64,000 nucleotides of DNA from Torreya grandis (Eukaryota; Streptophyta; Pinopsida; Cupressales; Taxaceae). The DNA is taken from the NCBI GenBank assembly GCA_037957365.1, contig JARHVA010001174.1:3153501-3217500 (forward strand). Direction: 5' to 3'. Shown here in pieces: positions 24,541 to 37,203 of the stretch. The position numbers and the translations under genes are program-made. Position 1 is the stretch's first letter; each line of letters starts with the position of its first letter. The notes under the pieces were generated by a model that was not told the DNA's origin, ran no database searches, and saw only the letters and a program-made list of their open reading frames with translations.

Positions 24541-25675
24541 ATGTAGGTTATTATTGATCCTTCTAATTTAATGCTTCCCTAATATTTTACTCTTAATTGT
24601 AGGCGTATTGAAGCTCACCTTGAAAATTTTGTATCATTTTCATTACTTCTTGAAATGTTTATTTTTAGCAAAATACATTAGGGGAAGTGGTGAAATACTC
24701 TACACACTATACCATTTATTCCATTTTAGGAACATATCCTGGTCAAACCTTTTCAATTGGTGTGTATTGAAGTCAAGTAGTGGAGCCACTATGTGTTCTA
24801 ATATTTACCTTTGGTCCTTATGTTTTCCAACCTTCCACTGACCTTGTCCTAAAGAGCATAGGCTATCAGTTCTTAGATATAACCAAGACCCAAGCCTCTT
24901 AAATATTATATAAACATCAACAAGCTCACTAGAGGCATATTATACATAGGTTTTATCTTTATTTAGCTATTTATTACATTTCAATAATTCATAATGTATA
25001 AAATATATCAATATCTCTCACTTACCTACACATTGATATCTCACCAGTTACTTAAGTTGTTGAATCTACTAATGTTAAAAATGGCTTATGTTGATCAATT
25101 ACATGTATTCATGCATGTTTTTCATGGTTGATTTCTGATTTCATGTTTCATGTATAGTATTTATTTTGGCTTGTGGACATTTGAACATGTCCTTGTGTGT
25201 GGCTTAAAGACTTCATTATATGTTTTTATGTATGTGAGTGACATTTTAACATGTCCCTTGTATATTACCCTTATCTTTCTCTTGTATGCTTTATGTGTTT
25301 TGCATGTACTCTTTGTTGTGTGCATTATGGATATGACACTTGCTTTCTTAATTTAATCAGTTTCAAATGCCATGATGCACATCATGCATCTTCCTAGAAT
25401 TTTAATGCCATGGTGGATATCATGCATCCCTCCCTAAGTTTCTCTATTTTAGCTTTACATATTCATTTGGATCATTTATCTACATTATTCACTATTTACA
25501 TTTACTAAACAATATATTTTCTAATTGATCAAAACCTAGATATTCACCCTTATTCACTCTTAGAATGAGTTTTCTGAATATGGATTAGTGGAATCAAAAT
25601 ATTGAGCTAAATTCAATTACCCCTCTATCATTGAGCATTACCTACATAGCCAATAATATAAAGATGAACCTATTA
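24541..25675. other. No recognised gene; short direct repeat
   Basis: No gene is supported. The Cys/Leu-rich open frame at 25150-25356 looks accidental. A 37-bp direct repeat beginning atgccatg and continuing to atcatgcatc occurs at 25368 and 25405. The stretch is the left flank of the large minus-strand Ty3/gypsy element. Confidence 0.5.
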
Positions 25676-28173
25676 TGGATTTAATTTTCACCTTCAGAGG
25701 GATTTCTTTGGAGTCCCTCTAACTAAGACAAAAAATTAGCACAACCTCAGGTTGTGGGTATCCTATAGTGAGGTTGAAATTCTAGAGAAGGCCAACTTTC
25801 TCTTGATGGATCACCTAGGATAATGCTTCTACTGGGAAAAGGGATAAAGAGGGGATAAAGGGGTAACTAAGAGAGATAAAAGGTGATGTACCATATTAAA
25901 TGAGAACTCACATAAGCATGAAATAAACACTGATGAAACATAAGATGATTCTAACTCACACAATCTCACAAACTAGCTAATTGCATAAGTGTTTCATAAA
26001 CTAGGCTCACAAGCAATGAATGAAACAAAGAGGAATTTTAAGATTCACACCAGGCATCCATCCATGGTATAATGAGCTCAAATTCAGAATTATAACTAAC
26101 TTGAAAACACCTAAAAATATGTAATAAATAAGGAAAATGGACATAGAAGACACTCCATCATAATGTCATCATGCACACGCTATTATAAACATAATTCAAA
26201 GGCAAGAGATAGGTAAGGAAAATATTTATTGATTCAATAGGTCTTTCATACAAATTATTTATAGGGTTTGGCCTTATCAAATGAGAGTCTCTCTCTCTAA
26301 AAAAAAAGAGAATTTAGAGATCCTTTTTCATAAGGAATAAAAATGGGAGATATAGGAGAAGAAGGAAGAGAGAGAGAGAGAGGAGAGCTAGCAAAAGCAA
26401 AATTCAATAATTAAGCTGCAACCACCTTCTATGAATTCTCAACCACATTTTGATCAATTAGGACTAATCCTTCCTCAAAAAATTAACCTTCATTAGTTCT
26501 AAATAGTATTCAAGTTCCCTCATTGGCTAAGAAACATACTAGAAGACACAATGTTTTAATTGAGGATGATGAGTCATGATATAATAAGAAGGAAGAGCCT
26601 CCAAAGACTTTTAAAATTCATTTAATGTTCCACCTACACTCTTTAACCACCAGAACTCTCTCTTAGGTTTTTACTTCAAAAGATAAGACACTTTTTTCAT
26701 AATCACAAATTTGTCCCTACTTCAAACCTTGAACATAGGTCTACTATAGATGAAAACCAATCCCATTTATTGGTTTTCATATAATCATAATTTCAAAGAA
26801 GACCCACCAGGCTTAGTCCAATAGCTAACAACCCTCTTTAAACTATATTAGGTTTAAATAAACCTATCTAACCTTGAACATTATGGAAGCCAAGAGCTCA
26901 TTGTACACCTGAATAAATTTTGAAGAATAATGATCGCAGTAATGAAAAAACACTACCACCTTAGAAAAATAGGGCCTATAGATTCTAAATCTTCAAACTA
27001 GGGTTTTAAATTAAGCTTTAATGGTGGCCTATGAATTCAAAGAGTCTATTCTGGCTCAACTTGAATCACATTTTGATCTCGGCCTTACACTTATACATAC
27101 ATGGGTTTATAAAATCCTTAAATCTAACATGTTTGCCTATATGGAAGTTTCTTTCCATGTTGCTCATCATATTTTAAAACATGACCAATTCACTCTAAAA
27201 ACATGTCCCCATCTTGTGCCCCCTAGAAGCTAGATCGAATTCACTCCATCGATCCCATCTGGAGTCTTTTATATTTGACCTTCAATACTACCATTGATCT
27301 TTGATCTATTGCCAAGATTGTGCCACTTAGTATCCCCACATTGATATTTATCTTAGATTTTGAAAATTTTACACTTGGCAGTCTCACGTGCCTCTTACGG
27401 ACCCTATTGTCAGTATCTATCTAGTAAACATGCTTATGCCATGTGGTGGCCTTATGTGCAATCTAGGCTGAATGAATTTTTGACCTTTTGATCACCATTG
27501 ATCCTTGTCCATATTTTTAATGCACTTCAAAGATATTTTTTCTACTAGATCAAATGTGAACAATTGATCTCAATCTTTACCGTGATCATGACACTTTTCA
27601 TCAACATGTTTAATCTCGGGACCCACTAACCTTTTGACCTTATGCTCACCATTAGATCTACTTTTGCATGATTAAACATGTGTCATTGATATATCTTGAC
27701 TTATTGACTTGAATGAACACACACATGCTATTAATATTTAATCTGATCAAATGAGGCTTCAACACTTGGCAGCTCCATGTTTAATTTTAGGATCATGTTG
27801 AAGATTTTAAACCCAAATAACTACTTCATATGAATTTAATTTGATATTTTTTGATACATCCCATGGTGCTAGATCATTTTAAGGCATATACTTGGCAAGA
27901 ACTTGTGAATTATTTTTCTCAAATGAACCAAGAATATAATGACTAAACTTAGACCTTTGAAGATCACTAATTATGAACTTAGCTCATCATCTTATCTATG
28001 AAAACCAATTCTTTTATTGGTTTTATATATAGTTGCACTGGTTAAGAAGAGATAAATGAGCCAAAACCTTGAAGGGAGTAATTCATTCCCTTGATCCTCA
28101 AAACATGGCTATAGATGGATATGCTTAGGCTATACTAGAAAAAGCTTTATATGTAGGCCAATTTTGGCTAACA
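25676..28173 (-). repeat. 3' LTR of the minus-strand Ty3/gypsy element
   Basis: It aligns with 34594-37203 over its whole length. Shared landmarks include ttaattttcacc, cttgatggatcacctag, tatttatt...ggtctttcatacaaat, an AG-rich stretch (26362-26388), ccaatcccatttattggttttcatat, the gccatgtggtggcctt segment and a terminal atgtaggccaatttt. The far end could be taaca at 28169-28173 (TGTTA on the minus strand). A moderately purine-rich stretch precedes it on the minus strand. Compared with the other LTR it lacks about 110-130 bases near 26670. Confidence 0.88.
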
Positions 28174-28651
28174 TTTCTAGTGACCTCCTATGATTGCATG
28201 CCTGCTATGCAACAAATTTTTTTCTTTGTCTGATCTATTGGGCATAAAGGGTCACAAGTCTTTCCTTCCTAGTTGATGAAAATTATATAATGTTGTCCCT
28301 TTTCTAAAAACCCCTTTTGAAGCAACAAGGATGAAAAGAAACAAAATAACACTGTACCCAAGACAATTAGGTAAGGGAAACACATAATCAAAAAGATGTG
28401 CACAAGGCACTTAGAGGAAAACATGAAAACTATTCTAACATATACAATCACTAAAAACTATTCTAATATCAAGTATTTAAATGAATTCCATTGACTGGGA
28501 TGAGTAATACCTCTCCATCCAACTGGGCAATCTAAAAATCATTATGTTATTTGCATCGATAGATCAAGTAAGGGCCATTATACAAGCTATCAAATGTGGT
28601 ATGGTTTCTTGGCTTGGACTTATTTAAATCCCACTTGAGGACTAGATCCCT
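28174..28651. other. Short 3' untranslated internal segment
   Basis: This lies between the integrase C-terminus and the 3' LTR of the minus-strand element. The minus strand close to the LTR contains ataggaggtcactagaaa, a possible degraded polypurine tract. No gene is seen; the open frame at 28269-28451 is probably accidental. Confidence 0.5.
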
Positions 28652-29560
28652 TTATTTTAAATACCTTAATATGGCTCTCTTGTCAAAAGCTTTCTTGACT
28701 TGAGCTTGGTGAGACTCTAGTGTCTTCATTGTAAGGTCCATGGTTTCTTCAAGATCCATGAGCTCTATCATCCTCATGCTCATAGGCTCACTCACCATAA
28801 ACTCAAGCTGATGGGATAAATTTAAGGCATGTAACTCAATAAAGATGGGGAATTTGGCTTCCCTCCCATATATAAGGACAAATGGTGAGTTACCAATGAC
28901 AACTTTAGGAGTCACTCTATCAGCCCATAAGGTTTTCCTTAACATTGTGTGTCATGCTCTCTGATTATCTACCATAGTCCTATTGATAATTGTTATCAAG
29001 TTTTTTTTATTGACTCTACAAGTCCATTACCTTAAGGGTAGTAATTTGAGGATGTACTAAGGTATATGCCTAACTAAAGTGCCCATTCACTTGTCTTCAT
29101 GACAATAAATTCTAAGGCAATATCTGAGATTATTATTTTTGATACACCAAACCTCATTACTATGCTATCGTAGAAGTCCAACATTGTTATTTCATTTTCT
29201 TTTTTTAGGGAAATTACTTCTACCCAAATAGTGAAGTAGTTAGTAGCATTGAGTACCCATTTGTGTCCTCCATTGGAAGGTGGATTGATAATTCCTATGA
29301 AGTCCAAACCCCATTGTAGGAAAGGTTGTTCCACTTGGATTGGGTTGAGAGGAAGGGATGACAATATTTACTTTCTTGTAAAGAAAGCACACTTTTAACA
29401 ATTTTTGACCCATACATAGGCATCCTTGAAGAGATTGGGCTAATAATAACTAGATCTCATCACCTTAGTTGTTATATTCCTTGGGGAAAAATGGCCTCCT
29501 ATAGGCCCATCATGGAAATACTCTAAAAGCTTGTCATTTGGTTATCATCTATGCATCTTA
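28652..29560 (-). pseudogene. Ty3/gypsy integrase (broken)
   Basis: The minus-strand integrase begins with a ruined zinc-binding region, GGHFSPRNITTKVM and then VKNC-stop-KC at about 29500-29390. The core follows with QWGLDFIGIINPPSNGGHKW (first Asp, about 29310). ATNYFTIWVEVISL comes next. IIISDIALEF carries the second Asp at about 29125, and GNGLVES the catalytic Glu at about 29025. The C-terminal part (28945-28652) shows LWADRVTPK, GNSPFVLIYGREAKFPI and a long helical tail. The usual Asn-Gly after the second Asp is altered to Ile-Ala, and there are several stops between the pieces. Confidence 0.9.
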
Positions 29561-29899
29561 GGAGAACTAAATTGAGGTCCTTTATGAATATAACCCCATC
29601 AACCCATGCATAAGGTATAGACTGAAGTCTAAAATACCTTTTCTTTTCCCTATCATATCTTGAGGGCACTCATTATCAAGAAATGTGTCATATCTTGGAT
29701 TCAACTAGTGTGAGGTGGAGGTGCATCTATTTTTGAGTTGTCTTGTGCTACCAAAAAAATTCTTTATCTTCATGAAGGTCATCCACCATATGCTCACATA
29801 ATTATTTGCCTTTCACTATCTTAGTGACCTTAATATCCACATCAAACTCCATGACCTTGGTAATCTAACTAGCCCTCTTCTCATTCATGTCTTTATTGA

Positions 29900-30250
29900 G
29901 AAGGAAGTCCCTCACTTCAGGATGAGACACCATAAGATAGATCCTATTATTAGAGAACATTGGTCTTAACTTTTTAAAATTTCTTACTATTTCAAGGACT
30001 TGTTTTATAAAAAATTATACCTTACCTCATATCCTTCAAGTCATTGACTAAAAAATGCAATTGGATTTTCAAGTCCTTCACCTTTATTTTGCATCAACAT
30101 AGCTGATATATTATCAATATGGGAAAAGGTATATAATATGAAATCCCTTGAGTAATTAGGATTCATGAGTGTGGGTGCTTAGGCAATGGCTTGCTTTATA
30201 ACCTCAAATGCTGCTTTACCTTCATTTGACCAAGTGAACACTTAGTTCTT
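29900..30250 (-). pseudogene. Gypsy-type RNase H domain (broken)
   Basis: On the minus strand this reads VFTWSNEGKAAFEVIKQAIA, then APTLMNPNYSRDFILYTF, then ISAMLMQ and NPIAFFSQ followed by EVRYNF, the normal motif order of this domain directly after RT. The first catalytic Asp expected after FILYT is replaced by Phe. Stops sit at two Gln-type positions. Short decayed sequence continues towards 29600. Confidence 0.82.
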
Positions 30251-30299
30251 ATTCATCATGGCACTAATGAGTTTGACCAAGTTTCTAAAAATAAGTAAA

Positions 30300-31330
30300 A
30301 ACCTTCTCATGAAGTTTATTTTCCCAATAAAACTTTAGAGTCCCTTCTTGTGTTTGGGTAAGGATAATGCAAAGATGGCACTTATTCTATCAAGGTCAAT
30401 AGCTAGTCCTTACTTTGAGACAATATGTCTCAAGAATTTACCCTCATGGATTGAAAACACACATTTCTTGGGATTCAATGAGATCCCATATTCTTTGCAT
30501 CTTCTAAAGATTAGTCTTAGTTGATCCAAGTGTTCACTAGCCTTCTTGGAGAAAATTGTTATGTCATCCAAGTAGACAAGCACCATCTAATTTAGAAATC
30601 CTTGGAAATACATGTCCATGGCTCTTTAAAAAATCTCCCAAAAAGTTAAAAATCCAAAAGGAATATTCTAATAATCATATGTTCCCAATTTGTGGTGAAG
30701 GAAATCTTGTATTGGTCTTCTTCTCTTACCAGCACTTGGTTGTATCCTGAGTACCCATCTAAAAGAGAGAAACATTTTGAACTAGCAACTAGTTGAAGGA
30801 GTTTCTCCATAGATGGTAAGGGGTAATGATCTTTTAAAGAGACCTTATTCAAGTCTCTAAAGTCAACACACAATCATATCTCACCATTCTTCTTTCTCAC
30901 TGGCACCAGGTTGGCTACCCATGAGGAGTGCTTGATGGGAAAAATGATACTAGACTTAATCAATTTAGTCAATTATTTCCTCATTAGCTCCTCAATTTTT
31001 AGGTTGATAGGCATTTGCTTATGCCTCATGGGATTATCATTAGTCTCCAATTCTATAGTGTGTTAGGCTAGCTTGGGATCAAAACCTCTCACATTATTAT
31101 ATTCCCAAGCAAAGATGTATGTATATTCCCTACAAAGCTTAATGAAATCATGCCTTTTAGCCTTAGTGCTTACCTTTCTAAGCTTGAGGAGTTTGTCTTT
31201 GAGGATTAGAAATATTTCATAGTTTTCCTCATTAGTTGACATCACTACCTTGTCTTTATTCATATGATTTCCTTCATGGAAAAGACCTTCAAGTGTGATT
31301 AACCCTTTAGGAAGTTTGTTAGACCTCAAA
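30300..31330 (-). pseudogene. Ty3/gypsy reverse transcriptase (broken)
   Basis: The 89-residue segment at 31329-31063 is the connecting region before RT and includes FAWEYNNVRGFDP. RT proper at 30873-30646 shows MCVDFRDLNKVSLKDHYPLP, SLLDGYSGYNQVLV and KISFTTNWE. The catalytic box is YLDD at 30563-30574 (VLVYLDDITIFSKK). It is followed by LDQLRLIFRRCKEYGISLNP and KKC. A frameshift after FTTNWE separates the first half from the catalytic half. This RT follows an archaeal-type RNase H rather than preceding it. Confidence 0.9.
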
Positions 31331-31544
31331 TGAATAATTTTATCCTCATAATGATGTTGGAATTTACCTTAGTTTATTGAGGAAAACTCTACTTCCTACT
31401 AAAAAAAATGAGCAATCTAATTTTCACTATTGAAGACCTACTAATGAGCTTCATTGTTTGGCACAGATGGTCTCACCACCACTTTAACATGTGGTTACAC
31501 TTTAGACCTTTTCAACCTTTTTGGGATGTCAAAATAATCTCCCA

Positions 31545-31910
31545 CAATTGCCAACCTATTAGCATGCTAATTTTGGTTCCTTGACACTTCTTGGATGTTA
31601 AAAGCCTTGAAGTTCATAATTATATGCCACATGCTATGTTTGTAGGATTTCATTAAGGGATTTTTTGTGATGTTTTGGCCTTTGACTTGATGCACTATCA
31701 GCTCACTATCCACATACACTTGTAACTGCTTAATTCCTCTCTTACTAGCCCATTGACGGCTATGGATAAGGCCCTCATACTTAGTTGCATTACAAGAATA
31801 ATTGAATTATAACTTGTAAGAAGAAAATTACTTATCTTTAGAGGGAGATACTATCATTGAACATGAACCTACCCATGTTTTCTCCTTGATCCATGAAAAA
31901 ACAATTTCCA
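31545..31910 (-). pseudogene. Archaeal-type RNase H located before RT
   Basis: On the minus strand this opens with WKLFFHGS, where the family has a catalytic Asp (FFDGS) and this copy has His. After a frameshift, MIVSPSKDK precedes FNYSCNATKYEGLIHSRQWA with the Glu motif. GIKQLQVYVDSELIVHQVKG carries the third catalytic Asp. It ends with KSYKHSM, FNIQEVSRNQN and a RLA-like tail. These are the signatures of the RVT_3/aRH domain of Tat-type elements. Here it lies upstream of RT, between protease and RT, rather than between the gypsy RNase H and integrase. I see no second copy after the gypsy RNase H. Confidence 0.85.
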
Positions 31911-32166
31911 TAAATCATATCTTCCTATGGCCTAGTGAGGAATGACATAAACTAATTTACCTCATGCAATCAATAGACTCCCATGTATTTTTCCTCAACA
32001 CCTTCCAAAGGGTCAATTAACTAATTTTTATTCTATAGCTCATCCAAAAACATATCAATATCTCCTCAAGATGAGTGTTTAGTTCTTAACCAACCAAATG
32101 GTCATCTTCATCTAGGATGGTATAATTGATGTTTGAGCTATCTGGCCCATAAGTCTCAATGTGAAA

Positions 32167-32560
32167 TTATGTAATAGGCTCAGCTTTAATACACACCTTG
32201 GTCCCATACCTTATCCTAAAATCCATGTAGGACCAATCTACTACTAGATAACCCCCAATTTTTGTTGTGAAGTCTCTAGATAAGCATGTATCAAAATGAG
32301 GAGGCACGTGCAAAATTAAGACATCTTGATCCACTAAAACACTAGGACAAGCATGCAAGGTCAATTTGAGCCATCTAATAATACCAACTAGTTTGGTGGA
32401 AGATCTATCAACCTACAAAACTCCCTTAGATTGGGATTCATACTTCAACCAAGATGATATACTATTGATTTTGGCATCATTAAAGTACTTGTTTCACTAT
32501 CTACCGTGTAATTATGTACTAAGGAGTCACCAATGATCACGTGAATTTAGAAGGGAGGAG
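32167..32560 (-). pseudogene. Retroviral-type aspartic protease region (broken)
   Basis: On the minus strand, YTVDSETSTLMMPKSIVYHL at about 32530-32460 resembles the aspartic-protease active site, with Glu in place of the Gly of Asp-Ser/Thr-Gly. After a decayed gap the open segment 32364-32167 reads LHVPPHFDTCLSRDFTTKIG and continues to YGTKV. It corresponds to the conserved stretch after the protease core in plant Ty3/gypsy Pol. The protease would process Gag-Pol. It lies between Gag and the aRH domain. Confidence 0.7.
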
Positions 32561-32999
32561 GTTTGATTACATTATTTAATTATCCTTCCTTAGGCCCTTT
32601 GGTTTCATTGGTGAGAACCACATCTTCCTTGCTCGGTGGATTCTCTAAAACATTGATCTTTGATAATCCTTGTTGAAGGATATCCACCTGACTAGGAATA
32701 GAAAACATGTCCCACATTGGCACACTCACATTGGAAATTTTCATTTGTTACATAATATTTATGGTCAAACCACCAACCTTTGGTTGTGTTTTGGGAGCCA
32801 CAACTATACTTTAAACTTATGATTTTTGGGGGACAAAGGCATTCTCTTGATTCTAATTCTTTAGAGCCATTATAACCTTTAGAGCAATAGTAGGTTTATT
32901 TGTATTTGATATTAATGGAGTAAGAGTAGGAGACTCTTTGATTACTTCTTGGTTACCATCCATGTTTTTTTTTTTTGAACCTTATATTAGCTACCACTA

Positions 33000-34434
33000 G
33001 AATGTATGTTTGGCTAGAATTAGCCTATTGATTGAGTGCATAACATGCTTCTTTCTCATAGTTAACCCATTATATCATCCAAATAGTTTGGTCCCTCATT
33101 AGGGCATTGGCCTTGTTGAGGATATTCCAATTTTGTCATCATAAGTACTTCTATGTTCTAAACCATAAGAGCTTGATTGTATCCATAACTAACACCCTGA
33201 TTCCATTATTCATTGAAATCCTAATTAGACTAAGTGTTTGGGACAATGGATTGACTAAAAGATTAATTTCAAGGCATATAACCCTCACATAATTAAGAAA
33301 TGTTATTTTGATTAGGGACCAAAGTATTAGAGGTACATGCAACATTTGTATTATAATTGTTTTGCCTAACATAGTTAGGATACCCTTGTCCTTATCCTTA
33401 GCCTTGTCCTTGGAAATTTCCTTTGTAGGGTGGCTTATTTGCTTGATAAGACTATTTTTGAGGATGATAAGGAACTTGATAAAGTCTATTGAACTAGGAT
33501 TGATGCCTCTTCACATTCACCAATTCATTTCTAAAGGATTGAAACATGCTCTTAAGCTCTTGGAAATTCTTATTTTCTTGGGAATCACTAGATTAACTAG
33601 TTGAAAGCTTTTCCTTCTTTTTTGTAGGTATGGTAGCAAGTGTTGGCATAGGAGGAAGGCAAATAAGGGGAGAAATGATGATAAGAGGTGGTTGAATCTC
33701 AAAAAATAAATGCATTGGTGGCCTAGGTGTAAGTTTGTCAGCTTGTACTAGATAATTTCTTCTCTGATTGCCACCTCATACACATTTGGTAGTGTGTTTC
33801 CTCCCATAGATTGAATCATTACTAAAATATCACTATTAAGGGATTCTAGATAGTAAATAAAAGAATAATTAGGAGTAGGCTTGATAGATTTTAGAATCCC
33901 ATCCCATGTCTTTTGAAACCTATTATTTAAATCTTGCATAACCTCATGAAGATCCCTCTTGATGGCAATTAACTATTCTGTAAGTGATAAGTGATCACTC
34001 TTGTCTTCAAAAAATTTACACAAGGCATCACCTAATTGATCCCATGATGTGATGGAGTTAACACTAAGGTTTATATACCAGTCTAATTCTTTTCCCTTGA
34101 AAGAGATGGCTAATAGCCTAATATCCATGTTTTTCTCATTAATGTCATGAATATTGCAAAAGTTGACTATATCTCTAAGGTGATTAGAAGGGGTTCTAGA
34201 CTGGTCTCTTATAAAATAAGACACACAAGGAAAAGCTCTAGGGGCTGACATGGTAGTGAAAGGAGCTAACAAATATCTTCTTATAGAGGTATATTTTAAA
34301 ATTTGTTTAGGAGGAAATTTTCCTTTATAAGAATGAATTCTAACAAACCTTAACATTTTTATTGAATTCAAAGATAATTCAACAAATTCAAAAGGAATAC
34401 CTATATAATATGATCTTGTAGTCACCTTTGGCAT
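33000..34434 (-). pseudogene. Retrotransposon Gag (broken)
   Basis: Gag forms the particle that packages element RNA. The first 153 codons (34434-33973) are open. After a unique N-terminus come APRAFPCVSYFI and SNHLRDIVNFCNIHDINEKN. Then FKGKELDWYINL and SITSWDQLGDALCKFFEDKS give the retrotransposon-Gag motif (PF03732-like). The reading continues in pieces: FQKTWDGILKSIKP at about 33910-33870, then ELKSMFQSFRNELVN near 33550. It ends in an Asn/Gln/Gly-rich tail with GNFQGQG and GYPNYVRQNNYNTN at about 33430-33350. No CCHC zinc knuckle could be read. Confidence 0.85.
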
Positions 34435-34593
34435 GAAAGATAGCTACTTCTTTGCTACAATAATGTTGAGTGTTCTTAGAAGTCACTAGATATTGAAAGA
34501 TAAAAGCTATAACCACTACAAATTGATAAAACCAACATCAAATTTGACCAATATTCTTTGAAATTGTCCCATTATGCATGCTATAAATAGTTG

Positions 34594-37203
34594 TGGACTT
34601 AATTTTCACCCTTAGAGGAGGTTATTCAGGTTCCCTCCAACTAAGCCACAAAATGGGAATAACCTTAGGCTATGGGTATCTTGTAGTAAGGTTGAAACCT
34701 TGGAGAAGGTTGACTTCCTCTTGATGGATCACCTAGACTAATGATTCTACTATAAAAAAGGATAGACTATGGGGTAACTAATAGAGCTAAAAGGTGATAC
34801 ACCAAATTAAATGAGAACTCACATAAGCATGAAATAAACACTGATGAGGCATAAGTTGATTCTAGCTCACATAATCTCACAAACTAGCTAATTTCTTAAG
34901 TATTTCATAAACTAAGCTCATAATCAATGAATGAAGTAAAGAGGAATTCTAAGATTCACACCAAGCATCCATCAATGGCAAACTGAGCTCAAATTCAGAA
35001 TAGAAACTAACATAAAAATGCTTAAAAATAAGCAATAAAGAAGGACAATAGACATGGAATACACTCCTTCATAATGACATCATGCATAAGCTTTTTAAAC
35101 ACAATTCAGAGGTAAGAAATAGGTAAATAAAATATTTATTACTTCAAGAGGTCTTTCATACAAATTTTTGATAGGGTTTAGCCTTATAAAATGAGAGTAT
35201 CTCTCTCAAAAAAATGGGAATTTAGAGATCCCTTTTCATGGGGAAAAAAATGGAAGATATAGGAGAAAAAGGAAGAGAGAGAGGAGAGTGATCAAAAGCA
35301 AAATTTAATAATTGAGTTTTAACCACCTTCTATGAATTCTTAACCACATTTTGATCAATTGGGACTAATCCTTTCTCAAAAAATTAACCTTCATTATCTC
35401 CAAATAGTCTTCAAGTTCCCTCGTTAGCTGAGAAACATATTAGAAGACAAAATTTTTTTGTTGAGGATAATGTGTCATGATCGACTAAGAAGGAAGAGCC
35501 TCTAAAGACTCTAAAAATTCATTTAATTCTCCAATTGCACTCTCCAACCACCAGATCTCTCTCTCTTGTGTTTTTATTCCATCCTCCACTTGCCTTTGTT
35601 ATAAAGACAAAAATCCTCATATCCATAGACCTGACTAAGCCATGACTATGTTTATTTTAAGTGGCTACATGTACTTGCTAAGAGTGGATGATATGAACAT
35701 GTCAAAAGATAAGGATCTCGTTTCATAATAACAACTCTACCCCTACTTCAAACCTTGAAAATAGGTCTACTATATATGAAAACCAATCCCATTTATTGGT
35801 TTTCATATATTAATAATTTTGATGAAGATCTACTAGGCTTAGTCCAATAACTAACAACCCACTTTGATCTCTATTAGGTTTAAATAAAACTATCTACCCC
35901 TGAGCATTATGGAAGCCAAAATCTCATTATAAAAATGGGTCACTTTCAAATAAAAATGATCATAGTCATGAAACAACATTACCACCTCAAAAAAATGGGG
36001 CCTATAGATTCTAAATCTTCAAACCAAGGTTTTAAACTGAGCTTTAATGGTGGCCTACAAATTCAAAGAATCTATTCTAGCTCAACCCGAATCATATTTT
36101 GATCTCAACCTTACACTTTTACATACCTAAGTCTACAAAATCCTTCAATCTGATGTGTTTACCTATGTGGTATTTCCTTGACACATTATTTATCATATTT
36201 TAAAACATAACCATCATCACTTTGGACATGTGTCTCCATCTCATGCCCCCTAAAAACTAGATTGAATTCACTCTATCAATCCCATCTAGAGTATTTTGGA
36301 TTTGAACTTCAACACTGCCATTGATATTTGATCTGCTTCCAATATTGTGACACTTAGAATCCCCATGTTGATATTTATCTTGGCTTTCAAAAATGTGACA
36401 CTTAGTGGTCCTATGTGCCTCTTGTGGACCCTACTATTAGTCTCTATCTAGTTAATGTGCTTATGCCATGTGGTGGCCTTGCATGCAATCTAGGCCCATT
36501 GAATTTTTAACCTTTTGCTCACCATTGATCCCTATCCACATGTTTGAAATCACTCTATAGGCCTTTATTATTATAGATCAAACACATGTCATTTATTTCC
36601 ATCTTTGTCATGATTATGACACTTATCATCAATATATTCAATCTCAAGACTCACTAACCTTTTGAAATTTTGCTCATCATTAGATTTGCTTTTTCATGAT
36701 TAGATTTGCCTTATTGATCTATCTTAATTTATTGACTTAGATGAGCACCCATTTGCAGTTAATATTTAATGAGATTGAGTAAGGCTTTGACACTTGGTAG
36801 CTCTACATTCAATTTTAGGATCATGTTGAATATTTTGAACCCAAACTATTACTTCTTATGGCTTTAATTTGATGTCCTTTGACATGTCTCATACTTCTAG
36901 ATCATTCTTTAAGGCATATACTTGACTCAAACTTATGAATTATTTTTCTTGAATGAACTAGGTGGATAATGACTGAACTTAGACCTTTGAAGGTCATCAA
37001 TTATGAACTTATCTCATCATCCTATCTATGAAAATCAATTCCTTTATTGGTTTTCTATATAGTTACACTCATTAAGAAGAGACAAATGATCCAAAACCTT
37101 GAAGGGAGTAATTCCTTCCCTTGATCCTCAAACCAAGGATGCATATGGATATGCTTAGACTATACTAGCAAAATCTTTATATGTAGGCCAATTTTTTAAA
37201 ATA
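34594..37203 (-). repeat. 5' LTR of the minus-strand Ty3/gypsy element
   Basis: This is the partner of 25676-28173. It is about 110 bases longer because of a segment at roughly 35580-35705 that the left LTR lacks. The Gag start lies only about 160 bases inside the element, a short leader. The primer-binding site expected just below 34594 could not be matched to a tRNA 3' end by eye. Confidence 0.88.

Larger units (their letters stand above)
25676..37203 (-). mobile_element. Minus-strand Ty3/gypsy element with two 2.5-kb LTRs
   Basis: A nearly complete LTR retrotransposon of about 11.5 kb. Long direct repeats at 25676-28173 and 34594-37203 are its LTRs. Between them, read on the minus strand, come Gag (34434 to about 33000), protease (32550-32167), archaeal-type RNase H (31910-31545), RT (31330-30300), gypsy RNase H (30250-29900) and integrase (29560-28652). 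In a sampled stretch of about 140 bases (27001 against 36030) the LTRs differ at roughly 24 positions, mostly transitions, so this is an old insertion. A convincing target-site duplication or primer-binding site could not be read. The aRH-before-RT order is unusual compared with Tat elements, including the one at 2.6-5.7 kb here. Confidence 0.9.

Noticed and set aside
25150..25356. Cys/Leu/Phe-rich plus-strand ORF
   Set aside because: It looks accidental: no recognisable domain and no support from context.
33107..33604. Plus-strand ORFs within the Gag region
   Set aside because: They are antisense to the Asn/Gln-rich Gag tail and show no motifs.
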